22,787 nt of DNA from CAYUVA01 sp964448115 [NCBI: uncultured bacterium]. GTDB taxonomy: Bacteria > CAYUVA01. A program made the position numbers and the translations under genes. Shown here in pieces: positions 1 to 7,575 of the stretch; position 1 is the stretch's first letter; every line of letters starts with the position of its first letter. The notes beneath the pieces are model-generated. The model had not been told where the DNA came from. It did no database searches and saw nothing but the letters and a program-made list of their open reading frames with translations. The stretch spans positions 1 through 22,787 of the forward strand of contig CAYUVA010000056.1 of assembly GCA_964448115.1 (NCBI GenBank), in the 5' to 3' direction.

Positions 1-324
1 AGTCATATGTTCCACATGGAACATTAATTCTTTTTTTGACAAAGCCTTTATTTGCGAGATCGAGCTTTTAAAAATGGCAGTGGCACATGGATCCTCAAAT
101 TTTACCCCTATGAATATTGGCTTGAAGGGGTGGTTCATATCAACTATTTGTATAATTATTCTACCAAAATAGAAAAAGTTAGGATTTTTATAGAATAATT
201 GTATGTTTTTAGGGTCGTAATATGATCGCTTAGAATGACATGTTGGTGGGTTTGTTGTATATATTAAGATGTGCTAGTGATGGAGAAGGTTAAGGAAGGG
301 GCTTAATTGGCATGAGGTGTAATT
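1..324. other. AT-rich intergenic region upstream of the cysteine-protein pair
   Basis: This stretch is non-coding as far as I can see and visibly richer in A and T than the genes. Apart from the palindrome at its left edge (listed separately), it holds several TATAAT-like hexamers, for example at 151-156. None has a convincing -35 partner at 16-18 nt, so I do not call a promoter. The last part is purine-rich and leads into the GAGGTG ribosome binding site of the next gene. I see no tRNA or known riboswitch pattern. Confidence 0.6.
7..24. promoter_or_regulatory. parS-like palindrome (candidate ParB/Spo0J binding site)
   Basis: The 18 bases ATGTTCCACATGGAACAT form perfect 8-bp arms around a central CA. 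The inner 16-mer TGTTCCACATGGAACA differs at three positions from the common bacterial parS consensus TGTTTCACGTGAAACA. Two of the three are the symmetric C/G change also found in Pseudomonas-type sites; the third is the central G changed to A. The family comparison is from general knowledge; binding is inference. A T-run follows six bases after the palindrome, so a terminator is an alternative, but a loop of only two bases argues against it. Confidence 0.45.
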
Positions 325-1239
325 GTGTCTAAGACACGCGCTGCGTTGCTGGCTGCATTGAATTATTACCGCTGCTTTAGTTGCTCTCGGGGCATGTTTA
401 CCACCATGAACCAGCTCGTGCTTGGAGAATCGAAACGCCTGGAAAATGCGACCCATGCTCTGGGAGCCGGTGTGGCGAGAAAAGGCTGGGGCTGTGGGAT
501 TATCTCAGGGCTAATCATTAGCTTGGGAGTCATCGAGGCAAGCAAAGACCAAGTCGCCGAGGATTTCAATTCAAACATTCTGAGTCAGGCTGGAACGATA
601 GTCGATGATTTCGATAAAGCTTATGGGAAGATCGATTGCTCTGAGATTACGCATGTCGATTTCAGAGGGAGATACGGTTTTTGGCGCTACATACCTAGTC
701 TGACCTGGTTTAAGTGCATGTTAATGTCAGCGCGATTCGCATCAAGATATGCTTCTTTGAGCTCAAAGCACGATGATGTTGAGCGAGAGCTCGATCTAGC
801 TAGCTTATCGCAACTCAATTGCGTGGCAGCATTCATCCAAAGCCTTGATATCAATCAAAAAGACAAGGTTAGGCTAGCCTTTTATCTATCAGGATTCGCT
901 GGAGGAATGGGATTGCGGGGATCGAGTTGCGGATTGCTATTTGCTGGCATAGTCGCCCTGGGGTATGCAAGACAACCGCCCAATGAACTCATTAGAAGGC
1001 GCAGGTTTTTCTCATCGGTCAAAGACGAACTCTTCAACCCGGATAATATCTACCATGATGCTGAAATATTCGTTGATAGCTTCATCAAGAGCCAGGGGAG
1101 CCGGCTCTGCTCGGAATTGATCGCTCCTGGTATGATAAAAAGCTCTGCCCATCTGGCAGATGTTTTTAATAGGCGCTGCGGGGAGCGGATCGAGCACAGC
1201 AGACAACTTGTAAACCAAATCATTAATAAAACAGGATGA
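325..1239 (+). CDS. Duplicated C_GCAxxG_C_C-type cysteine protein
   Basis: This 304-residue protein appears to be two copies of a C_GCAxxG_C_C (redox-active, DVU1555-like) domain. The first half shows C17, the GWGCG motif at 54-58 and DCSE at 104-107. The second half shows C165, the GSSCG motif at 198-202 preceded by a glycine-rich FAGGMG stretch, and LCSE at 260-263. C20 and C130 are additional cysteines. No signal peptide or strong membrane segment is evident, so it is probably cytoplasmic. The start is a GTG with GAGGTG five bases upstream; a later ATG would remove C17, which the repeat comparison says belongs to the domain. The stop overlaps the next start as ATGA, so the two proteins are probably co-translated. 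The biochemical function of this family is not established, and a redox or metal-binding role is inferred from the cysteines and from the partner gene. Confidence 0.75.
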   Translation: MSKTRAALLAALNYYRCFSCSRGMFTTMNQLVLGESKRLENATHALGAGVARKGWGCGIISGLIISLGVIEASKDQVAEDFNSNILSQAGTIVDDFDKAYGKIDCSEITHVDFRGRYGFWRYIPSLTWFKCMLMSARFASRYASLSSKHDDVERELDLASLSQLNCVAAFIQSLDINQKDKVRLAFYLSGFAGGMGLRGSSCGLLFAGIVALGYARQPPNELIRRRRFFSSVKDELFNPDNIYHDAEIFVDSFIKSQGSRLCSELIAPGMIKSSAHLADVFNRRCGERIEHSRQLVNQIINKTG

Positions 1240-2453
1240 CCAACAGAGGTGTGGAGCAAAACAAGGTCCTCGATGCAAGAGGTGATGAATGCCTGCTTTG
1301 TGGAGAGTGTCTCTCGCATTGTCCCTATATTAAGATGGATAAGAAAGAGGCAGCCGACGAAATGAAGGCTCTCCGCGCAGGGGCACCTTCGAGGAAGCTG
1401 CTATTGGGTTGTTATGGCTGTTACACCTGCGATGTTTACTGCCAGAGAGACCTGAAACCTTACAGCTTGATCAGGGCTATGTGGTTGGAGCGATATAAAA
1501 AGAAGGGATTGCCGGCGAGGGCAGCCTTTATGATGCCGCATCGATTCCCCAACTTCCGCACAGCCATAGATTATTCAAGCCATGAACAGGCGCTTCATAG
1601 GCGATTTGCCCTACAACCCACCACGGATAACATCTTCTATACGGGATGTAATCTTCTGGTAATGTCATATCTGCTCGACAGCAGACTGCTTGATGATTAC
1701 AGCATTTTCGGCAGGTGGGACTTGTGCTGCGGCGAGATGTACTACCGAATGGGCTTGATCGATCATGCTATGCAGGCGGCGCAGAGGCTATCCAATGCCC
1801 TTAAGGAATTTCAACCGCAAAGGATAACCGTTGCTTGCACTGCCTGTTACAACATGTTGAAGAATATATATCCGAATGAGCTGGGGATTCATCTTGATGC
1901 ACAGGTATCTCACCTGGCTTATGATATCAGAGAAGGCTTGAATATGGGTACATTGAAGGTTGTGCGACCGCTTAAGGCGTCCTTTGTTGTGCAGGATAGC
2001 TGTCATGGCAAGGTCGTGGAGCCTGATCTTGCCGAGACTATTAGGGGATTGATTCGACTTTGCGGTGTTAAGATATTGGAGATGGAGCACAATCATAAGG
2101 ATTCTCTTTGCTGCGGAGTTGCTGCTGGCTGCACTTCATTCAGTCCCTTGGATATGGCAAGGGCTGGATTCATGCGTCTCGGCGAGTCTTCTCGCATCAG
2201 TGCAGACTACTTGATGGCATACTGCACCGGCTGTCAACTGACGCTAGGCGTGCTCGATCTGCTGTATCCCAGGCGGAAAAAGCCGGTAATTCACCTACTG
2301 GATCTATTGGACTATGCCTTGAACGGAAAGGAAATGCGTATCCCCATGCATGTGAGGCGATATAAGCAGATGTTATGGAACGTAGTTAAAGGGGGTCTGC
2401 CCGGAATTTTCAGTAAGCGACGATTTTACCTTGATGACATCGAATCTTCGTAG
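1236..2453 (+). CDS. HdrD/GlpC-like (Fe-S)-binding oxidoreductase with two CCG domains
   Basis: A 405-residue iron-sulfur protein. The N-terminus carries two ferredoxin-type CxxCxxCxxxC motifs (C19, C22, C25, C29 and C59, C62, C65, C69), expected to bind two 4Fe-4S clusters. Two complete CCG domains (CXnCCGXnCxxC) follow: C138, CCG at 164-166, C201 and C204; then C256, CCG at 292-294, C330 and C333. In heterodisulfide reductase HdrB/HdrD such domains hold a noncubane cluster that reduces disulfides; in GlpC and LutA relatives they act in electron transfer from dehydrogenases. The protein therefore looks like the electron-carrying or disulfide-reducing member of a two-gene unit with the cysteine-rich protein whose stop codon it overlaps. 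There is no FAD or membrane domain. The actual substrate cannot be told from the sequence. Confidence 0.85.
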   Translation: MTNRGVEQNKVLDARGDECLLCGECLSHCPYIKMDKKEAADEMKALRAGAPSRKLLLGCYGCYTCDVYCQRDLKPYSLIRAMWLERYKKKGLPARAAFMMPHRFPNFRTAIDYSSHEQALHRRFALQPTTDNIFYTGCNLLVMSYLLDSRLLDDYSIFGRWDLCCGEMYYRMGLIDHAMQAAQRLSNALKEFQPQRITVACTACYNMLKNIYPNELGIHLDAQVSHLAYDIREGLNMGTLKVVRPLKASFVVQDSCHGKVVEPDLAETIRGLIRLCGVKILEMEHNHKDSLCCGVAAGCTSFSPLDMARAGFMRLGESSRISADYLMAYCTGCQLTLGVLDLLYPRRKKPVIHLLDLLDYALNGKEMRIPMHVRRYKQMLWNVVKGGLPGIFSKRRFYLDDIESS

Positions 2454-2476
2454 AACAGCGATGATATCACTGTAAC

Positions 2477-2491
2477 GAACATGCTTTGTTC
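2477..2491 (+). terminator. Weak hairpin between convergent genes, possible terminator
   Basis: A 5-bp stem (GAACA / TGTTC) with a 5-nt loop lies in the 41-nt gap between the converging HdrD-like gene and der. On the plus strand it is followed by a T-rich but interrupted stretch, part of which already lies inside the der 3' end. No T-run follows it in the minus direction. It may serve the plus-strand pair, but the stem is short and AT-rich, so this is a weak call. Confidence 0.3.
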
Positions 2492-2494
2492 AAA

Positions 2495-3829
2495 TTATCT
2501 TCTTTTTGCCTTTTTGCCCGGTTTTTTGCGAAAGACCAGTAAAATTGGAGCTCCGATGAAGCCATATTGTGCTCTGAGGCGATTTACAAGGAAGCGCTTG
2601 TATGAGAAATGAATGTCCTTAGGATTGTTTGTGAAGAGATGGAATGCTGGAGGTTTGACCCCGGATTGCACCGCATAGAGGATCTTCGTAGCTCTGGAAG
2701 CAGCTCTCGGAGGAGTGAACTCCTGCATGGCGTCTTGCAAGAATCTATTAAGCTCTGGGGTAGGTATCCGTTTGTTCTGCTGCTGGTTGATCAAAAGGGC
2801 GGTCTCGATAATACGATGAAGGCGCTGCCGAGTCAGAGCCGAAACATAAAGGATTGGCGCATACCGAAGAAACTTGAGCTTTTCATGGATAAAATCGGTC
2901 ATGCGATCAACTGTCTTGTTATCTTTTTCGATCAGATCCCATTTGTTGACCGCTATCATCACCCCTCTTCCCTCCTTGAGGATAAGTCCAGCGATCTTGG
3001 CGTCCTGCTCGGTGATCCCCTCGGTGGCATCGATCATTTGCACAGCCACATCGCAGCGCCTAAGGTTCTTTATTGCATAAAGGATGCTCAACTTCTCCAG
3101 GTCCATGCTCACCTTGCTCTTTCGCCTGATGCCAGCCGTATCAATGATAGTTACCTGGTTGCCATGATACATGAATGTTGAGTCTATGGAATCCCGGGTT
3201 GTTCCGGGTATCTTAGAGACTATGGCCCTGTCTTGTCCCAGCAGGGCATTAACCAGGCTCGACTTGCCGACATTTGGCTTACCTAAAACTGCTATGGAGA
3301 CCCCGGTATCAGCCTTTTTCCGTCTTTTTTTCTCCGTTGAGGGCAGCATTTTGGTTATCATTTCGAGAAGCTCTGAGATGCCGATATTATGTGCCGCGGA
3401 TATAGCTACCATGTGGTCGAAGCCAAGCGAATAAAACTCCTCGGCATTAAGCTGTAGCTTATGGTTATCAGCCTTGTTGACCACTAGGATTACCGGTTTG
3501 CCCATCTTGAAAAGCTGTTGGGCAAGCTCCTGGTCTAGTGGATGAACCCCCTGTTTGCAATCGGTAACCAAAAGGACCAGGGCGGATTCATACAGGGCAA
3601 CCTGGATCTGCTCTTGAATATGGGCTGTTATCTCATCGGTGGCATGGGAGGTGAAGCCGCCGGTATCAACTACCAGAAAGGTCTGGTCCTGCCAGGTCGC
3701 GTTAGCGATATTGCGATCCCGCGTAACTCCAGCGAAATCATCGACTATCGCCTTGTGAAATCCGATCAGGCGGTTGAACAGGGTCGATTTGCCGACATTG
3801 GGGCGACCTACGATAGCGACTGTATTCAT
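2495..3829 (-). CDS. der: Ribosome assembly GTPase Der (EngA)
   Basis: 444 residues, the usual length for Der, an essential GTPase that assists maturation of the 50S ribosomal subunit. It has the diagnostic tandem GTPase domains: P-loops GRPNVGKS (8-15) and GKPNVGKS (183-190), DTGG (55-58) and DTAG (230-233), NKAD (118-121) and NKWD (295-298). The remaining C-terminal part fits the KH-like domain, ending in a lysine/arginine-rich tail. The ATG start has a GGGAG upstream. It lies 34 nt after the ligase-like gene on the same strand, with no clear promoter in between, so it is probably read through from that gene. Identification is secure. Confidence 0.97.
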   Translation of the reverse strand: MNTVAIVGRPNVGKSTLFNRLIGFHKAIVDDFAGVTRDRNIANATWQDQTFLVVDTGGFTSHATDEITAHIQEQIQVALYESALVLLVTDCKQGVHPLDQELAQQLFKMGKPVILVVNKADNHKLQLNAEEFYSLGFDHMVAISAAHNIGISELLEMITKMLPSTEKKRRKKADTGVSIAVLGKPNVGKSSLVNALLGQDRAIVSKIPGTTRDSIDSTFMYHGNQVTIIDTAGIRRKSKVSMDLEKLSILYAIKNLRRCDVAVQMIDATEGITEQDAKIAGLILKEGRGVMIAVNKWDLIEKDNKTVDRMTDFIHEKLKFLRYAPILYVSALTRQRLHRIIETALLINQQQNKRIPTPELNRFLQDAMQEFTPPRAASRATKILYAVQSGVKPPAFHLFTNNPKDIHFSYKRFLVNRLRAQYGFIGAPILLVFRKKPGKKAKRR

Positions 3830-3863
3830 CAGCGATCAAACTCCCAGAAAATAACTTGGTATT

Positions 3864-6287
3864 TTATTGCTTTAACTTAAAATCAGAGCCTTTACAAACC
3901 TTGAAACATATATCACCAAAGGCTGGTTCATTGCCATCGAAACGCTGCGCGCCAGGCAGGTAATCAAAGATCGAAACCCAAACACATATCGGCGATGAAA
4001 AGATCCCTGCTGATAGATGGTAAAGATCGAGCCGTAGGTTTGCATTCCTTTGTACCCGAAGATTCTCAAGATCAAAGCTGTAATATATGTTATCCTTTAT
4101 CTTCACGGCATCGACCACCCGCTGTTCAAGCAGCCGGTTATCGCCATTGGCTGACCTAAGCTCGAGGATCACCCTTCCACGGGGTCTTTGTTCAAAGGTG
4201 GCAAAGCGAACCATAATGGATGAGATGACCTGGCTGGGGCTGGTAAAGACCTGCGATCGAGGGATCTTAGGCTCGAGTGGCTTTGAGATCGCCTCAGCTT
4301 TTGACTGCACCAGGCATCGGCTTTGTAGCAGCTTCGACTCTTTTGGCGCTGGCACATCTTGCAATCCCATGGCTATCTCTATTGCTTGACGGTTTCGCCC
4401 CCTCGATGCGAGAAGCGCCTTGCCGGTATAGTCCACGGCTGCTCGATAATTATCCTTGGAGATCTCAAGCCTTGCCATGCCGACCAGCGCCTTTTGATGG
4501 AGGTTGTTGTATTCAAGCTCCCCCAGGTATGCTTTGCGCGCAGATGCATGTCGTCCAGCCATCAGATAACAATCCCCCAGCAGCGAGTTGCCATCAGGAA
4601 AATCAGGGAAGTATCGTAGCAGCTCCTGCAGGGCTTCGGCTGCTTCATCCGGTCTTCCAAGGCTGTAATAGCAAAGTGCAATATTGAAAAGCGACTGCTT
4701 CAGACCAGGATTCCTCATATAGGCATTGCGATAACAGCCTAGGGCAGCCTCGATGTAGCCCCCGGATAGCAGAAGTTCTCCACCTATCATTGAATATTCG
4801 GCAAAAGGAGTACTGCCATAAATCTCCTTAAGTTTCTTTGTGGAAACATGCTTCGAGCCGCTGCCGCTCAAGAGACGGTTCGTTTGGATGCCAAGCACAA
4901 ATCTCGGCAGCGTATAAGTGAATGTACAATAAAGGGTCAGGGCTGCCAGCACAGCAAATATTATTGCCGCTGTTTTGCTTTTCAACGATGATGCTTCTCG
5001 CTGAGGCTTGCTTTGTTTTATCATCTGGTAACCAGGCTGCAAGGAGATGGCCATAGCGAGCCAGATAGCCAAAAATGCCCTCGGCGTGGGGTACATGAGG
5101 CTGACACCGACCAGGTCGGATACCAAGACACCAATCACCGAGCATAGTATTCCCAACAGTGCCAGTCGCTTAGATTGGTGCTTAGATTTATCGCTTTCAG
5201 GCAGTTGCCTAATAAGGTATTTGACGGCTTTTAGGATGATAATCGCTATCAGAGCCATGATCGCACCTGCACCGACCAACCCGGACTCGACGAGCAATTC
5301 AATGATGAAACAGTGTGCATGGGTAACCTGCTGGGAGTAATCGTAGCCGGCAAGCTCATAGATATTGGTTGGCATGAATTCCGGGAAGATCCTTGCGAAG
5401 CTGCCACCCCCCCAGCCCAATATCGGCTTTTGCATGAATGCCCTCATGCCGGCATCCCAGATCACCAGCCTTCCCTGTAAACCAGCATCCTCGCCGGAAA
5501 GTATAGATAACAGCCTGGTTCTGCCTGAGCCTGAAAGAGCGATTATGGCTAGAAATCCGACCATAACTATAGAAAGTATTACTAGCTTTATGTTCGAGAT
5601 GGTCTGTAGATTTGTCCTGCCTTTGGCAAGGTATATGCCATAAATTAAAATAAAGAATAGCTGTAAAATAAATCCCACATAGCAACCTCTGGCGCCGGTT
5701 AAATATAGCGAGATCGACATGACAATAAATGCACTAAGATAGAGCGTGCTAAGACCAATTTTAACATCATTCCTTATGAAATAAATGCAGGCTGGTGGCA
5801 TAAGAAAAAGTAAAATAACGCCGAGAAACACTGGATTTCCCATGGTGGAAAAGACGCGGATGCTCTGTGCAAATGTATCCTGCCATAAAATAGGATCCAA
5901 ATCGAGGTATTGAATGAGACTATATATTGCAACCAGAATGCCGATTACTACCCCAAAGTCGAGTATTTTCCTAACCTCGATATACCTGTAACTGATAAAT
6001 AGGAATGCAAATAGGCTCAATAAATAAAATTCTTCAAGAGTTAGAGGTAAGTTATGCTTGTTTAATGGAAAGATAGATGAGATGAGGAATATTATGAAAA
6101 GCAACAGATATGCAAAGTTTGGCTTGTTATTATTCCATTTACTGACAGCCAGCAAGGAAAATATAAATATAGACGAGATCGAGATTATCAACTTTTTTAT
6201 AAAAAATGGCTCGTATGAAAATGGAAAGAAAATGATAGCAGAAAGCATAATAGCAAAAATAAAAAAAGATATAATTAAATCCTTCAT
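3864..6287 (-). CDS. O-antigen ligase/polymerase-like membrane protein with TPR and C-terminal beta domain
   Basis: 807 residues in three parts. Residues 1-420 contain about ten hydrophobic segments and the Wzy_C/O-antigen-ligase signature: QGR at 271-273, the glycine-rich GWGGG at 291-295, THAH at 322-325, and ESGLVG at 334-339. One more membrane segment (about 440-458) precedes TPR-like helical repeats (about 495-625). A final region (about 685-800) looks like a beta-sandwich, with a DNIYYSF motif near 732-738. Family members transfer or polymerise surface glycans on undecaprenyl-linked carriers at the outer face of the membrane. The gene follows ftsZ on the same strand, an unusual neighbour for this family. 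Its 5' end is distinctly AT-rich, and its ATG has no obvious Shine-Dalgarno, which may mean poor initiation or a different start. The exact substrate is unknown. Confidence 0.8.
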   Translation of the reverse strand: MKDLIISFFIFAIMLSAIIFFPFSYEPFFIKKLIISISSIFIFSLLAVSKWNNNKPNFAYLLLFIIFLISSIFPLNKHNLPLTLEEFYLLSLFAFLFISYRYIEVRKILDFGVVIGILVAIYSLIQYLDLDPILWQDTFAQSIRVFSTMGNPVFLGVILLFLMPPACIYFIRNDVKIGLSTLYLSAFIVMSISLYLTGARGCYVGFILQLFFILIYGIYLAKGRTNLQTISNIKLVILSIVMVGFLAIIALSGSGRTRLLSILSGEDAGLQGRLVIWDAGMRAFMQKPILGWGGGSFARIFPEFMPTNIYELAGYDYSQQVTHAHCFIIELLVESGLVGAGAIMALIAIIILKAVKYLIRQLPESDKSKHQSKRLALLGILCSVIGVLVSDLVGVSLMYPTPRAFLAIWLAMAISLQPGYQMIKQSKPQREASSLKSKTAAIIFAVLAALTLYCTFTYTLPRFVLGIQTNRLLSGSGSKHVSTKKLKEIYGSTPFAEYSMIGGELLLSGGYIEAALGCYRNAYMRNPGLKQSLFNIALCYYSLGRPDEAAEALQELLRYFPDFPDGNSLLGDCYLMAGRHASARKAYLGELEYNNLHQKALVGMARLEISKDNYRAAVDYTGKALLASRGRNRQAIEIAMGLQDVPAPKESKLLQSRCLVQSKAEAISKPLEPKIPRSQVFTSPSQVISSIMVRFATFEQRPRGRVILELRSANGDNRLLEQRVVDAVKIKDNIYYSFDLENLRVQRNANLRLDLYHLSAGIFSSPICVWVSIFDYLPGAQRFDGNEPAFGDICFKVCKGSDFKLKQ

Positions 6288-6369
6288 TTAAGTTTATGTT
6301 TATATAGTATGATTGATTATTCTGTTGATTTATAAGCTAAGTCTAATTCATCGACCTCCTTTTTACAGG
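6288..6369 (-). promoter_or_regulatory. ftsZ-ligase spacer with orphan ribosome binding site and a two-codon ORF
   Basis: Just after the ftsZ stop, the minus strand carries a full consensus Shine-Dalgarno AAGGAGGT (about 6361-6354). It is followed two bases later by ATG AAT TAG (6351-6343), an ORF of only Met-Asn. The next annotated start is some 60 nt further on and has no Shine-Dalgarno of its own. The rest of the spacer is very AT-rich, with several -10-like hexamers but no good -35. The strong site may be the remnant of a lost gene, or may serve re-initiation. Confidence 0.5.
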
Positions 6370-7530
6370 CTAATGTTCATCCTTCCTTATAGGTGTTGGA
6401 ATATCGAACTCGCCGCTTCTTATAGCAGAATCAGAAAAGACCTGGTTATCGAATCCCTTGGGTGAAGTTCTCTCCTGCCTGGCGGTCTTGGGGTGCAGCG
6501 ATGGACTAGGTTTCTTGGGGGGCAGGGGCTTTCCGTCGGCTCTTTGCAGGTGTTTTATCTGTTTACTGGGCTTACTTGGATCCTCGAAGCCGGTTGCGAT
6601 GACGGTCAGGCTTAGCTCCTGGTCCATATTTTCATTGATAACCACGCCAAAGAAGATATTGTTCTCCTCGGCAGCCTGTTCCTTTATAGCCTTCGCGACC
6701 CTGTCCACCTCCGGCAATGTAAGGTCCTTACCGCCGGTGAAATTCATCAATATCCGGGAAGCTCCGCGCAGGCTGACACCCTCGAGCAGCGGGTTATCAA
6801 TAGCTGATTCATAGGCTTGATCATACATATCCTCGCCCTTGCCGTAACCTACACCCAAAAGGGCGGGACCGGCTTGGTGCATCACGGATTGTACATCGGC
6901 AAAGTCGAGGTTGATAAGCCCCTCATCTGTAATAAGGTCTGTGATCCCCAGAATTGCCTTCTTCAAGACCCCATCGGCTAACTCGAAGGATTTTAGTATT
7001 CCGATGTTTTCTTCGGGCTTTATAAGGAACTGGTTATTGATGATAATGATAGTGTCAACTGTTTCCTTCAGCTCCTTGATGCCGTTCTCAGCCAGTATCG
7101 CCCTTTTTCTCCCCTCGAAGCCAAAGGGTTTGGTTACCACCGCCACGGTAAGTATCTCTAACTCACGGGCTATGCGTGCAACCACAGGTGCTCCGCCGGT
7201 GCCGGTTCCACCGCCCATGCCGGCGGTGATGAACAGGATATCAGCGCCAACCAATATATCCCTTAGCATTTCTTCATCCTCTTCAGCCGCCTTCTTGCCC
7301 TTGACCGGATCCCCGCCGGTGCCTAAGCCTTTGGTCAACTTGCGTCCCAATTGAATGCGGTTAGGGCATCTATTCTTGTTCAGGTCTTGGATATCGGTAT
7401 TTACGACTAGAAACTCCAGGGAAGTGAGGTCAGGACTGTACATGCGATTTATGGCATTACCGCCGCCACCGCCGATGCCTAGGATTTTTACCCTTACGAC
7501 GCTATCCTCTTCTAGGTTCATTTTGCTCAT
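6370..7530 (-). CDS. ftsZ: Cell division GTPase FtsZ
   Basis: 386 residues. FtsZ is the tubulin homologue that polymerises into the division ring. Visible signatures are the GGGGGN stretch near 20-25, the tubulin signature GGGTGTGG at 107-114 (the usual following AAP is GAP here), and the T7 loop NLDFAD at 207-212, which completes the GTPase site of the neighbouring subunit. A proline- and lysine-rich linker of about 45 residues leads to the C-terminal peptide DIPTPIRK, the conserved docking site for FtsA and other partners. The ATG start is preceded by GGAGG at nine bases. It follows ftsA by 45 nt and is probably transcribed both from the ftsA promoter and by read-through of the upstream operon. 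Confidence 0.98.
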   Translation of the reverse strand: MSKMNLEEDSVVRVKILGIGGGGGNAINRMYSPDLTSLEFLVVNTDIQDLNKNRCPNRIQLGRKLTKGLGTGGDPVKGKKAAEEDEEMLRDILVGADILFITAGMGGGTGTGGAPVVARIARELEILTVAVVTKPFGFEGRKRAILAENGIKELKETVDTIIIINNQFLIKPEENIGILKSFELADGVLKKAILGITDLITDEGLINLDFADVQSVMHQAGPALLGVGYGKGEDMYDQAYESAIDNPLLEGVSLRGASRILMNFTGGKDLTLPEVDRVAKAIKEQAAEENNIFFGVVINENMDQELSLTVIATGFEDPSKPSKQIKHLQRADGKPLPPKKPSPSLHPKTARQERTSPKGFDNQVFSDSAIRSGEFDIPTPIRKDEH

Positions 7531-7575
7531 TTATATAAACCTCCAAGATCGCTTTCGGGATCATCGTTTTTTGCA

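Noticed and set aside
7-37. Intrinsic terminator reading of the palindrome at the left edge
   Set aside because: The loop would have only two bases and the T-run begins six bases after the stem; the parS resemblance explains the symmetry better.
2609-3181. 190-codon open frame on the plus strand inside der
   Set aside because: It lies entirely antisense to a certain der gene and its translation shows no family features; it reflects the codon bias of der.
6058-6291. 77-codon plus-strand frame at the AT-rich start of the ligase gene
   Set aside because: It is antisense to the membrane-segment coding region and its lysine/isoleucine-rich translation is what AT-rich DNA gives by chance.
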